A DNA stretch of 5,042 bases from an uncultured Collinsella sp. Lineage in GTDB: Bacteria; Actinomycetota; Coriobacteriia; Coriobacteriales; Coriobacteriaceae. The translations under genes and the position numbers were made by a program. Under the pieces are notes generated by a model. That model ran no database searches and was not told the DNA's origin. It saw nothing but the letters and a program-made list of their open reading frames with translations. Below, piece by piece: positions 1 through 5,042 of the stretch. The stretch covers positions 1 through 5,042 of the forward strand of contig CATZIG010000152.1 in the NCBI GenBank assembly GCA_958419975.1, read 5' to 3'. Every line of letters starts with the position of its first letter. Position 1 is the stretch's first letter.

Positions 1-309
1 GGCGCCAGGGCCGGCCACATGGTCGACGCACTCAAGCGCGATGACAAGGTCTGCTTTACCGTTTACGGCAACGGGTGGTACAAAGACGGTGACTGGGCTC
101 CCTACGTTATGAGTACCGTGGTCTTTGGCCGCTGTCGCCTGGCGAATGACACCCCCGCGTTTATCGAGGACAAAGTCCGCCAGCTCGCCCTTAAGTACTA
201 CCCTTCTGCCGAGGAGGTCGAAGAGGAAATCGCCAAGGACATTAAGGGCGTCCAGCTCTACGAGATTACGATTGAGCATCTCTGCGGCAAGCAGATTCAA
301 GAAAAGTAA
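1..309 (+). CDS. Pyridoxamine 5'-phosphate oxidase family (Nim-like) flavoprotein, 3' part only
   Basis: The frame is open from the left edge of the window to TAA at 307-309, so the gene starts outside it. About 102 residues are visible. The ATG at 19 lies inside a conserved block (GHMVDALKRDDKVCFTVYG) and is an internal methionine, not the start. The layout matches the C-terminal two thirds of the split-barrel flavin-binding family that includes Nim nitroimidazole-resistance proteins and Pyridox_ox_2 members. The block GH-x-x-DALKRD-x-KVCF is followed by a WY-x-x-GDWA segment, a strand reading STVVFGR, an acidic helix, and a C-terminal I-x-HLCGK motif. Such proteins are cytoplasmic, usually dimeric, and bind FMN or a related flavin; most have no proven substrate. 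The FMN-contacting N-terminal part is missing here, so activity cannot be judged. The gene converges with the sensor kinase operon, with 70 bases between the two stops. Family assignment is fairly secure; specific function is unknown. Confidence 0.83.
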   Translation, partial: GARAGHMVDALKRDDKVCFTVYGNGWYKDGDWAPYVMSTVVFGRCRLANDTPAFIEDKVRQLALKYYPSAEEVEEEIAKDIKGVQLYEITIEHLCGKQIQEK

Positions 310-337
310 GCCTCAAAAGCAAAACTCACAAATAGCA

Positions 338-377
338 ATATGGCCCGGTTCCAACCCACCTTGGAACCGGGCCATAT
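338..377. terminator. Strong hairpin between converging genes, probable bidirectional terminator
   Basis: Positions 338-354 and 361-377 form a perfect 17-bp inverted repeat around a 6-base loop (cccacc). With one bulged A at 337, three more pairs (334-336 with 378-380) extend the stem into the kinase stop codon. Read on the minus strand, the stem is followed by a T-rich stretch (complement of the A-rich 310-333), with TTTG, GTTTTG and CTTTTG runs, so it best fits termination of the kinase operon. Plus-strand sequence after the stem has no T run. For the flavoprotein transcript the hairpin, 28 bases after its stop, may still stop polymerase or protect the 3' end, but this is less certain. Confidence 0.82.
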
Positions 378-379
378 GC

Positions 380-2572
380 TTATGAAGCGTCGGCGGTTAT
401 GTGTGCAAGCGCCTCAACGAGCTCCTGCGAGCTCACGGGTTTACTCAGGTGCGCATCCATGCCCGCCTCACGCGAAAGCCTGCGGTCGTCGGCAAAGGCG
501 TTGGCACTCACGGCGATAATCGGCGTGGTCGCGGCATCCTCGCGATCGAGTGCTCGAATCCGACGCGTGGCCTCAAGGCCATCGATGCCAGGCATCATGA
601 TGTCCATCAACACCACGTCGTACTCGTGCGGTGCGCTCGCAGCAAACGCCTCAACGGCAGACTCGCCATCCTTAGCATGCGTCACGACAGCACCGGCACG
701 GCTGAGCGTAAACTGCGCGATCTCGGCATTCAGATCGTTATCCTCTACGAGCAAAACGCGCAAGCCCTGGAGCGCATCACCATCGCCCGCATCCGCGCGA
801 ACTGCCTGAGGAATCTCGGAGCGTTTGCATTTCTCGAACGGCAGGCGGATGGTAAACGTCGTCCCCTGCCCCAAGACGCTCGTAAAGCTCATGGTTCCGC
901 CCATAAGCTCGACTAACTGTTTTGCGATAGGCGCGCCCAGGCCAGTTCCCGATGAAGCGCCTTCCACCTGTTGCTCCTCGCGGCAAAACGGCTCGTAGAG
1001 GTGCTGTTGGAACTCCTCGCTCATGCCAATACCGTTGTCGGCGATCGTATATTCATAGACGGGAACGCCATCCGCTGGCTCCACCTCGCGGCACACCAGG
1101 CGAACATAACCGCCCCGGCGGTTGTACTTGACGGCATTGCCGGCAATATTGAGCAACAAGCGCTTGAGGTGCGTCACACTCACCCGCGCATAGGGATGAT
1201 TAAGCGTCTGCTGGTCGCAGATAATTGTCACCAGACGCTCCTCGGCCTGGCGCTCCAGAATATCGCGCACTTCACCGTTAAGTGCCACCAAATTTGTGGG
1301 TACGAGGTTCAGGTCGACCTGCCCGCTCTCCAGGCGACTCATATCCAGGGCCTCGTTGGCAAGGTCGAGCAGCAGTCCCGATGCCGTCCAAATCTTTGAG
1401 CGGCACTCGTTCTGCTTTTGCAGATCGTCCGCGTTGGCATCGCCAACCTCGACCATGCCGCGAATGCCGTTGATAGGCGTGCGCAGATCGTGGCTCATGC
1501 GACGCAGAAACTCCGTCTTTGCCGAGTTGGCGGACGAGGCCTCACGCGCCGCCTTTGCCAGCTTGTCGCCATAGTCGCGCTCCTGCTGCAGCAAGTCCGT
1601 CAAACGTCGGCGATCAGCGCGGCGACGCACCATCACAACAACGGCTATAAAACCGCTGTAGAGCGCCAGCACGCCGGCAGCAACAGCCGCGACGACCTCG
1701 AAGTAACGCCGCGCCGGAGCATAGGTGTACACATAGAATTTGTGCGCTTTTCCAAATGTACCCAAATACCACTCGCCGTCGGCGTTAATCAATTTGACCT
1801 TACCGGCCAGGCATCGATCCTTAATACCGTCGACAATGAAGACGTCCATCGCAGGCAGATCGAATACGCCCAATACAGTGGGTTCAACGGCATTGGTCGC
1901 AACGACCTTGCCGTCGCTTTCGATCACGATATTGCCGCTATCGATAGTTTCATAGCCTTCGAGCAAACTCTGCAGTTTGAGTGTATTGCTTGCAACCGCC
2001 TTCGCGCTCTGATGCCTTACCGCGATAACGATGCCCTCGCCATCCTGCCGAGTCACGCAGCCAATGTCTGCGACCGAATCATCCGCAAGCGTGATGCGGA
2101 CGGTATAGGACTTAAGCGGATGAGTTGCCACCTCCAGCACGGGTGATTCTTTGAGATACGTAGCGAGCGACTCGTAGCCCACATCGCCCGTCGAGGACTC
2201 GGACACCAAATTGCCCGATGCGTCTGTCACGATCAGCGCGCTCACGTTGAACTGGTCGGCGTATTGCTCCAGCATGGCGCTATCCACCGAACCGTCGCGC
2301 TCCATATCGCGGGCAGCCTCTCCGGCGATCTCCATAACGCGTATCAGGTTTTTGGTCGTATAGGCGCTATTGAATGCATCGTAGGAAAGGCTCTGCGTCG
2401 CCACGTAATCGACAACGTCGGCAAAGCGCTGCTCGGCTTGGGCCGTCATGTAACCGTAGCTCATCATGCCGGCAGCAACCGAGAGCACTATCCCCAGCAG
2501 AGCGACAAGGAGCCATGCCCCTGCCGAACGATTGCCCCGCTCCTCTACGGCGTGGTCAGGCGCATCGATCAT
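380..2572 (-). CDS. Membrane hybrid sensor histidine kinase with Cache-like sensor and C-terminal receiver
   Basis: 730 residues. A short cytoplasmic tail leads to membrane segment 1 (about 20-42). An extracytoplasmic region of about 240 residues (45-288) has two PAS-like halves, around 108-140 and 212-285, resembling a double Cache fold. Membrane segment 2 is about 291-315, followed by a charged, probably coiled linker (316-350). The HisKA helix carries HDLRTP with phospho-acceptor His361; D362 and T365 fit the E/D-x-x-T phosphatase motif. The ATPase domain shows the N box (N475, N479), G1 box DNGIG (512-516), YEPF (526-529) and G2 box GTGLG (542-546). The receiver (about 604-725) has E610/D611, phospho-acceptor D657, S689 and K711. 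Every catalytic residue expected is present, so the protein should be active. The ATG at 2570-2572 overlaps the upstream TGA, with GGAGGG six bases before it. There is no HPt or DNA-binding domain, so phosphate must leave through an unseen partner. The ligand is unknown. Confidence 0.95.
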   Translation of the reverse strand: MIDAPDHAVEERGNRSAGAWLLVALLGIVLSVAAGMMSYGYMTAQAEQRFADVVDYVATQSLSYDAFNSAYTTKNLIRVMEIAGEAARDMERDGSVDSAMLEQYADQFNVSALIVTDASGNLVSESSTGDVGYESLATYLKESPVLEVATHPLKSYTVRITLADDSVADIGCVTRQDGEGIVIAVRHQSAKAVASNTLKLQSLLEGYETIDSGNIVIESDGKVVATNAVEPTVLGVFDLPAMDVFIVDGIKDRCLAGKVKLINADGEWYLGTFGKAHKFYVYTYAPARRYFEVVAAVAAGVLALYSGFIAVVVMVRRRADRRRLTDLLQQERDYGDKLAKAAREASSANSAKTEFLRRMSHDLRTPINGIRGMVEVGDANADDLQKQNECRSKIWTASGLLLDLANEALDMSRLESGQVDLNLVPTNLVALNGEVRDILERQAEERLVTIICDQQTLNHPYARVSVTHLKRLLLNIAGNAVKYNRRGGYVRLVCREVEPADGVPVYEYTIADNGIGMSEEFQQHLYEPFCREEQQVEGASSGTGLGAPIAKQLVELMGGTMSFTSVLGQGTTFTIRLPFEKCKRSEIPQAVRADAGDGDALQGLRVLLVEDNDLNAEIAQFTLSRAGAVVTHAKDGESAVEAFAASAPHEYDVVLMDIMMPGIDGLEATRRIRALDREDAATTPIIAVSANAFADDRRLSREAGMDAHLSKPVSSQELVEALAHITADAS

Positions 2573-3438
2573 GACAGACCCTCCACATTCAAAAATGGCG
2601 AAGGGTCATCAAAGTACTTTGACACCAGACGTTCCATGGTGCCATCGGCAAGCATTTCTTGATAGGCATGAGTGAGCTTGACGTCGATGCCGCGCGTATC
2701 GTTGATATCGAAAGCGGTGCCCAAACCGACCTCTAGCAGCGGCTCATCCAAAATGCGATATGTCACACCATAGTCTTTTTCGTAGGTGAGGAACGAGGAC
2801 TCATGCGCGGCGATAGCGTCGACCAGGCCCTCGACGAGCGCCGGGTTCAGGTATGAACCGTCCGAAAAGCTGTAGAGCTCCTTGATCTGCGGAACGTTTT
2901 CATTTGTGCGATTGAGCAAAATGTCCTCGGGCTTGGTGGTGGACTGAACCGCCACGATCTTATCCTCAAGATCGGCAAGCGTGTAGATATCGCTCTGGGG
3001 ATCGACCGCGACCACCTGGCGGCTCGCAAGGTACGGGCCGGCCCAACGATATTCGTTTTCGCGACCCGTCATACTAAAGCTGCCCATGACACAATCGAGT
3101 TCGCCGCTCGCCAGCAGCTCTTTCTTCTTTTCCCAATCGATCAGCTGGTATTTTGGCTTATAACCAATGCGGGCCAAAGCCTCGGTCAATATCTCGACAT
3201 CCAGGCCAACGATATCGCCGTACTCGTCGGTATACACAAACGGTGGATAGAGGTCGCTGCCGACGTTGAGCGTCTTAAGGTCGTCGTCTTTAACTTGCGA
3301 GGCGTCCAGACCTTCTAATGCAGACGTCGAGGCTTCGTCATTACGCCCAGAACAGCTAGCTATCGCTACGACAAAGGCGCTCGCCACCGCAAGCGCGACA
3401 AACAACGAAATGACAACCGAGCGACGGGGTCTTTTCAT
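2569..3438 (-). CDS. Family 3 solute-binding lipoprotein, probable ligand-sensing partner of the adjacent kinase
   Basis: 289 residues. The N-terminus is a lipoprotein signal: basic KRPRR, a hydrophobic core (about 8-25) and lipobox I-A-S-C with Cys29, so the mature protein should be anchored outside the cytoplasmic membrane. After a polar linker (30-54), residues 56-276 form one family 3 binding domain (SBP_bac_3). Its landmarks are VGSDLYPPF (59-67), GDIVGLDVEI (74-83), an SGELD turn (111-115), SMTGREN (122-128), WAGPY (132-136), IVAVQSTT (161-168) and a closing DGT-x-E-x-LVSKYF (265-276). R126 aligns with the arginine that holds the alpha-carboxylate in amino-acid-binding relatives. The second-lobe position that is usually Asp (D157 in E. 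coli GlnH) is His212, followed by Glu213, so the ligand may not be an ordinary amino acid. No transporter permease or ATPase gene lies beside it; the next gene, overlapping by four bases, is a sensor kinase. A sensory role is therefore inferred, although a component of a distant ABC transporter remains possible. Confidence 0.92.
   Translation of the reverse strand: MKRPRRSVVISLFVALAVASAFVVAIASCSGRNDEASTSALEGLDASQVKDDDLKTLNVGSDLYPPFVYTDEYGDIVGLDVEILTEALARIGYKPKYQLIDWEKKKELLASGELDCVMGSFSMTGRENEYRWAGPYLASRQVVAVDPQSDIYTLADLEDKIVAVQSTTKPEDILLNRTNENVPQIKELYSFSDGSYLNPALVEGLVDAIAAHESSFLTYEKDYGVTYRILDEPLLEVGLGTAFDINDTRGIDVKLTHAYQEMLADGTMERLVSKYFDDPSPFLNVEGLS
2579..2584 (-). promoter_or_regulatory. Shine-Dalgarno site of the sensor kinase
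   Basis: The minus strand reads GGAGGG, with six bases before the kinase ATG. It lies within the last codons of the upstream lipoprotein gene. It fixes the kinase start at 2572 and, with the four-base ATGA stop/start overlap (2569-2572), indicates translational coupling of the two proteins. Confidence 0.8.
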
Positions 3439-3442
3439 CGAA

Positions 3443-3446
3443 CTCC
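3443..3446 (-). promoter_or_regulatory. Shine-Dalgarno site of the binding lipoprotein
   Basis: The minus strand reads TGGAGTTCG directly before the ATG at 3436-3438. The GGAG core sits four bases from the start, slightly close but usable. The start is supported independently by the signal peptide, which begins right after it with a basic n-region. Confidence 0.6.
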
Positions 3447-3458
3447 AGACGATCCTGT

Positions 3459-3523
3459 TTACAGACTGAAATGGTTAAAGATAATAGCAAACAAAACCAC
3501 ACGAGTACCCAATGGTTACAGAC
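3459..3523. repeat. Two duplicated octamers around the operon promoter, possible operator
   Basis: On the plus strand aatggtta occurs at 3470-3477 and 3511-3518, and ttacagac occurs at 3459-3466 and 3516-3523. In the upstream position the two words overlap to form a 13-base element (3511-3523). In the downstream position they are in swapped order with three bases between them. The copies flank the candidate -10 element, one over the expected start of transcription and one just upstream of the -35 zone. The spacing of the aatggtta copies is 41 bp, about four helical turns. Binding by a regulator is inference; no known regulator site was recognised. Confidence 0.35.
3481..3489 (-). promoter_or_regulatory. 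Candidate extended -10 promoter of the lipoprotein-kinase operon
   Basis: The minus strand reads TGCTATTAT, matching the extended -10 form TG-n-TATAAT with five of six core bases. It lies in the AT-rich part of the leader. At 17-bp spacing the -35 hexamer would be GGTACT (3504-3509), a poor match, as is common for extended -10 promoters. Transcription would begin near 3474, giving a leader of roughly 35 bases that contains the GGAG site. This rests on motif inspection only. Confidence 0.45.
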
Positions 3524-3530
3524 GTTTTAC

Positions 3531-3572
3531 CATGCGGGGCCTTCCGGCCGACTTGGCAGAAGACCCCGCATG
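3531..3572 (-). terminator. Hairpin after the C-S lyase gene, probable terminator
   Basis: A perfect 9-bp inverted repeat, catgcgggg (3531-3539) with ccccgcatg (3564-3572), encloses 24 bases. Inside it, cttc (3541-3544) can pair with gaag (3559-3562), and gcc (3547-3549) with ggc (3555-3557), so a long imperfect stem is likely. It starts 11 bases past the lyase stop codon. On the minus strand no clean T run follows at once; the first T-rich stretch comes some 30 bases later. Intrinsic termination may therefore be weak, and the hairpin may serve as a 3' end or pause structure. Confidence 0.5.
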
Positions 3573-3582
3573 CAGCGCACGC

Positions 3583-4797
3583 TTACCGTGCATTAAAAAC
3601 GTAGCGGTCCAGGCGGTCGCACGCTTCCCTTACGCGCGAAAGCGGCAGCGCCAGATTCACGCGAATGTGGCAGGGCCCGTGGAACGGGCGGCCGTCCTGA
3701 TATCCCACGCCTACGCGCGCCCCCTCGTCGAGCAGCCACTGAATATCGCGGCCATGCTCGCGGCACCACTCGGTGCAGTCCAGAAACACCATGTACGTGC
3801 CCTGCGGACGCGAAAACGCGACGCCCTTCCAGTGTTTTTCTGCATACGTGCAGAAGTACTCGATATTGCCGGCAAGCACCTGGTTGAGCTCGTCCACCCA
3901 CTCGTAGCCCTGCGGCTGATAGGCACCGATAAGCGCATGCATGGAGAGGACGTTCATCTCGTTGTAGTGAGTCTTGTTGGACACGGCGCACACGCGGTCG
4001 CGCAGCGTCTCGTTGTAGATGATGTGGTAGCTGCCGACCATACCCGCCAAGTTGAACGTCTTGCTCGGCGCATAGAGGGCAACCGTGCGCATGCGGGCAT
4101 CCTCGCTCACCGACTGCGTCGGGATATGCTTGTGTCCCGGCAGGATGATATCGGACCAAATCTCGTCCGAGATCACCACGCAATCGTGCTGGCGATAGAT
4201 GTCCATGGCGCGCTCGATCTCGTCACGCTCCCATACGCGGCCGCAGGGATTGTGCGGTGAGCAGAACACCGCGGCATGGATGTGGTTTTGGGCGAGCTTA
4301 TACTCCATGTCCTCAAAGTCCATACGCCACACGCCCTGGTCGTCGAGCTTAAGCGGGCTGTGGACAATGCGATAGCCCGCGGCTTCGATGGACTTGGTAA
4401 AGCCGATGTAGGTAGGGCTGTGGACCAGCACCGCATCGCCCGGCTGGACATACGCGCGCAGCGTCGACACGACACCGCCCAGCACGCCGTTTTCGTAGCC
4501 GATGTGCTCCGGCGCCAAGCCCTCGACGCCGTTACGGCGGCTCTGCCATTCGATGATGCGGTCGAAGTACTCGGGGCGCGGATTGAAATAGCCGAACATG
4601 GGGTGCTGGGCACGCTGAATGATGTGTTCCTGGACCGTGGGCACCGTGGCAAAATTCATGTCAGCCACCCACATGGGAATGCGGTCGAAGCCCTCGTCGG
4701 GTGCGTTCGGAGCCATACCGGGGATCTCACCCCAGGAGTCAACGGCTATGGAGTCCATACCGTGGCGGTCGATAAGCGAGCTAAAGTCGTATTTCAT
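3583..4797 (-). CDS. PLP-dependent MalY/PatB-type C-S lyase / class I-II aminotransferase
   Basis: 404 residues from ATG 4795-4797, close to the usual size of about 390. The family is the fold type I PLP enzymes annotated as cystathionine beta-lyase or MalY/PatB. Members cleave the carbon-sulfur bond of cystathionine or cysteine S-conjugates to pyruvate, ammonia and a thiol, and some act as aminotransferases. The family N-terminus MKYDFSSLIDRHGMDSIAVD is present. PMWVADMNF (41-49) and GYFNPRPEYF (69-78) follow, then a cofactor-phosphate region YENGVLGG (101-108), SPTY with Tyr130, SPHNPCGR with Asn183, SDEIWSD with Asp211, SKTFNLAG with the PLP lysine Lys246, and HIRVNLALP with Arg379 for the substrate carboxylate. 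All core residues are intact and the enzyme should be cytoplasmic. The frame continues upstream to a GTG at 4845, but that GTG has no ribosome site and the family homology begins at 4797. The gene is 144 bases from the lipoprotein operon, with a hairpin between. The exact substrate cannot be read from sequence. Confidence 0.93.
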   Translation of the reverse strand: MKYDFSSLIDRHGMDSIAVDSWGEIPGMAPNAPDEGFDRIPMWVADMNFATVPTVQEHIIQRAQHPMFGYFNPRPEYFDRIIEWQSRRNGVEGLAPEHIGYENGVLGGVVSTLRAYVQPGDAVLVHSPTYIGFTKSIEAAGYRIVHSPLKLDDQGVWRMDFEDMEYKLAQNHIHAAVFCSPHNPCGRVWERDEIERAMDIYRQHDCVVISDEIWSDIILPGHKHIPTQSVSEDARMRTVALYAPSKTFNLAGMVGSYHIIYNETLRDRVCAVSNKTHYNEMNVLSMHALIGAYQPQGYEWVDELNQVLAGNIEYFCTYAEKHWKGVAFSRPQGTYMVFLDCTEWCREHGRDIQWLLDEGARVGVGYQDGRPFHGPCHIRVNLALPLSRVREACDRLDRYVFNAR

Positions 4798-4803
4798 GCT
4801 GAG

Positions 4804-4808
4804 CCCCC
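4804..4808 (-). promoter_or_regulatory. Probable ribosome binding site deciding the C-S lyase start
   Basis: The minus strand reads GGGGG, then CTCAGC, then the ATG at 4795-4797, a spacing of six bases. The site is G-rich rather than a classic GGAGG, so it is weak. It is still better than the sequence upstream of the in-frame GTG at 4845, which has none. It supports the 404-residue start over the 420-residue one. Confidence 0.5.
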
Positions 4809-4908
4809 GTGCAGAGTGATTGTTTTGGTAGGCGTTATTGTCCACCAGCGTGGGCGGTTTTGGCGCGGGGTTTGGCGCTTAATTTGACGGGTGCGGACGA
4901 ATGGCTGG

Positions 4909-5042
4909 TTAGTCTCGTGCGTCGTTGACGGCGACTACGGTTAGCTGGGTTTCGTCGACCGTAAAAGATATGTCGAGCCCGGCGTAGGCCAGGTGATAGA
5001 CGCGGTTTGGCTCGTGTTTGCTGCCTGCACGGCGCGGATCTT
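4909..5042 (-). CDS. C-terminal end of an unrecognised protein, truncated by the window edge
   Basis: On the minus strand a frame runs from the right edge for 43 whole codons to TAA at 4909-4911. Codon third positions are mostly G or C, as in the neighbours, and no stop interrupts the frame, so it is probably a real gene. The visible peptide begins DPRRAGSKHEPNRVYHLAYA, then has two short strand-like stretches (LDISFTVDE and LTVVAVND) and ends ARD. The paired strands with a VDE turn and a final RD recall the C-terminus of RelE/ParE-type toxins, but the overlap is too short to claim that family. It lies 111 bases upstream of the C-S lyase on the same strand. No terminator hairpin is evident between them, so co-transcription is possible. 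Confidence 0.55.
   Translation of the reverse strand, partial: DPRRAGSKHEPNRVYHLAYAGLDISFTVDETQLTVVAVNDARD

Noticed and set aside
19..309. ATG at 19 as the true start of the flavoprotein gene
   Set aside because: The frame is open to the window edge, and conserved family sequence (the G-H before this methionine) extends upstream, so the gene is truncated, not short.
1418..2146. 242-codon open frame on the plus strand opposite the kinase gene
   Set aside because: It lies fully antisense to a gene with complete kinase motifs, shows no domain pattern, and is typical of spurious frames in high-GC coding DNA. The other plus-strand frames across 399-2675 fail for the same reason.
3455..3464. Small palindrome ctgt-tt-acag in the lipoprotein leader
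   Set aside because: Four-base arms are too short to be meaningful alone. The duplicated octamers that overlap it are the stronger signal.
3532..4260. 242-codon open frame on the plus strand opposite the C-S lyase
   Set aside because: It is the antisense shadow of a well-conserved enzyme, with no recognisable motif or convincing ribosome site. The frame at 4276-4887 is similar.
4816..4844. TGGACA (4839-4844, minus) with AATCAC (4816-4821) as the C-S lyase promoter
   Set aside because: The -10 matches only three of six bases, and transcription would start almost on top of the ribosome site. No convincing promoter was found in 4798-4908, so read-through from the upstream gene is possible.
4798..4845. 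GTG at 4845 as the C-S lyase start (16 extra residues)
   Set aside because: No Shine-Dalgarno site precedes it, the added residues do not look like the family, and the homologous N-terminus begins at the ATG at 4797 with a G-rich site in front.
4857..4878. Near-tandem repeat of tttggcgc (4859-4866 and 4871-4878)
   Set aside because: Only two short G/T-rich copies are present, with no third copy and no inverted structure. It is probably low-complexity sequence between genes.

Overview
The window reads like a chromosome segment of a moderately high-GC bacterium. Codon third positions are mostly G or C, starts are mainly ATG, and the clearest ribosome sites are GGAG-type. Protein style and gene content fit a gut-type actinobacterium of the class Coriobacteriia (Collinsella-like). 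That placement is an inference from general resemblance and was not tested by a search. There are no RNA genes, CRISPR arrays, insertion sequences or phage genes, and coding density is high.

Layout from left to right: (1) the 3' end of a plus-strand flavin-binding protein of the pyridoxamine 5'-phosphate oxidase / Nim-like family (1-309); (2) a very strong hairpin between converging genes (338-377); (3) a two-gene minus-strand operon, made of a family 3 solute-binding lipoprotein (2569-3438) whose stop overlaps the start of a 730-residue hybrid sensor histidine kinase with a C-terminal receiver domain (380-2572); (4) a 144-base intergenic region holding a candidate extended -10 promoter with repeated octamers for that operon, and a hairpin that probably ends the next gene; (5) a minus-strand PLP-dependent MalY/PatB-type C-S lyase / aminotransferase (3583-4797); (6) the last 43 codons of another minus-strand gene of unknown family (4909-5042).

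The most interesting unit is the lipoprotein-kinase pair. The binding protein has no ABC permease or ATPase gene beside it. It is instead translationally coupled (ATGA overlap) to a membrane sensor kinase that has its own Cache-like extracytoplasmic domain. The simplest reading is a split sensor: the lipoprotein captures a small solute outside the membrane and reports to the kinase, which autophosphorylates on His361 and passes phosphate to its own receiver Asp657. No HPt domain or DNA-binding regulator is encoded here, so the output must lie elsewhere. The lyase is separated from this operon by a hairpin and its own leader, and any functional link between them is speculation.
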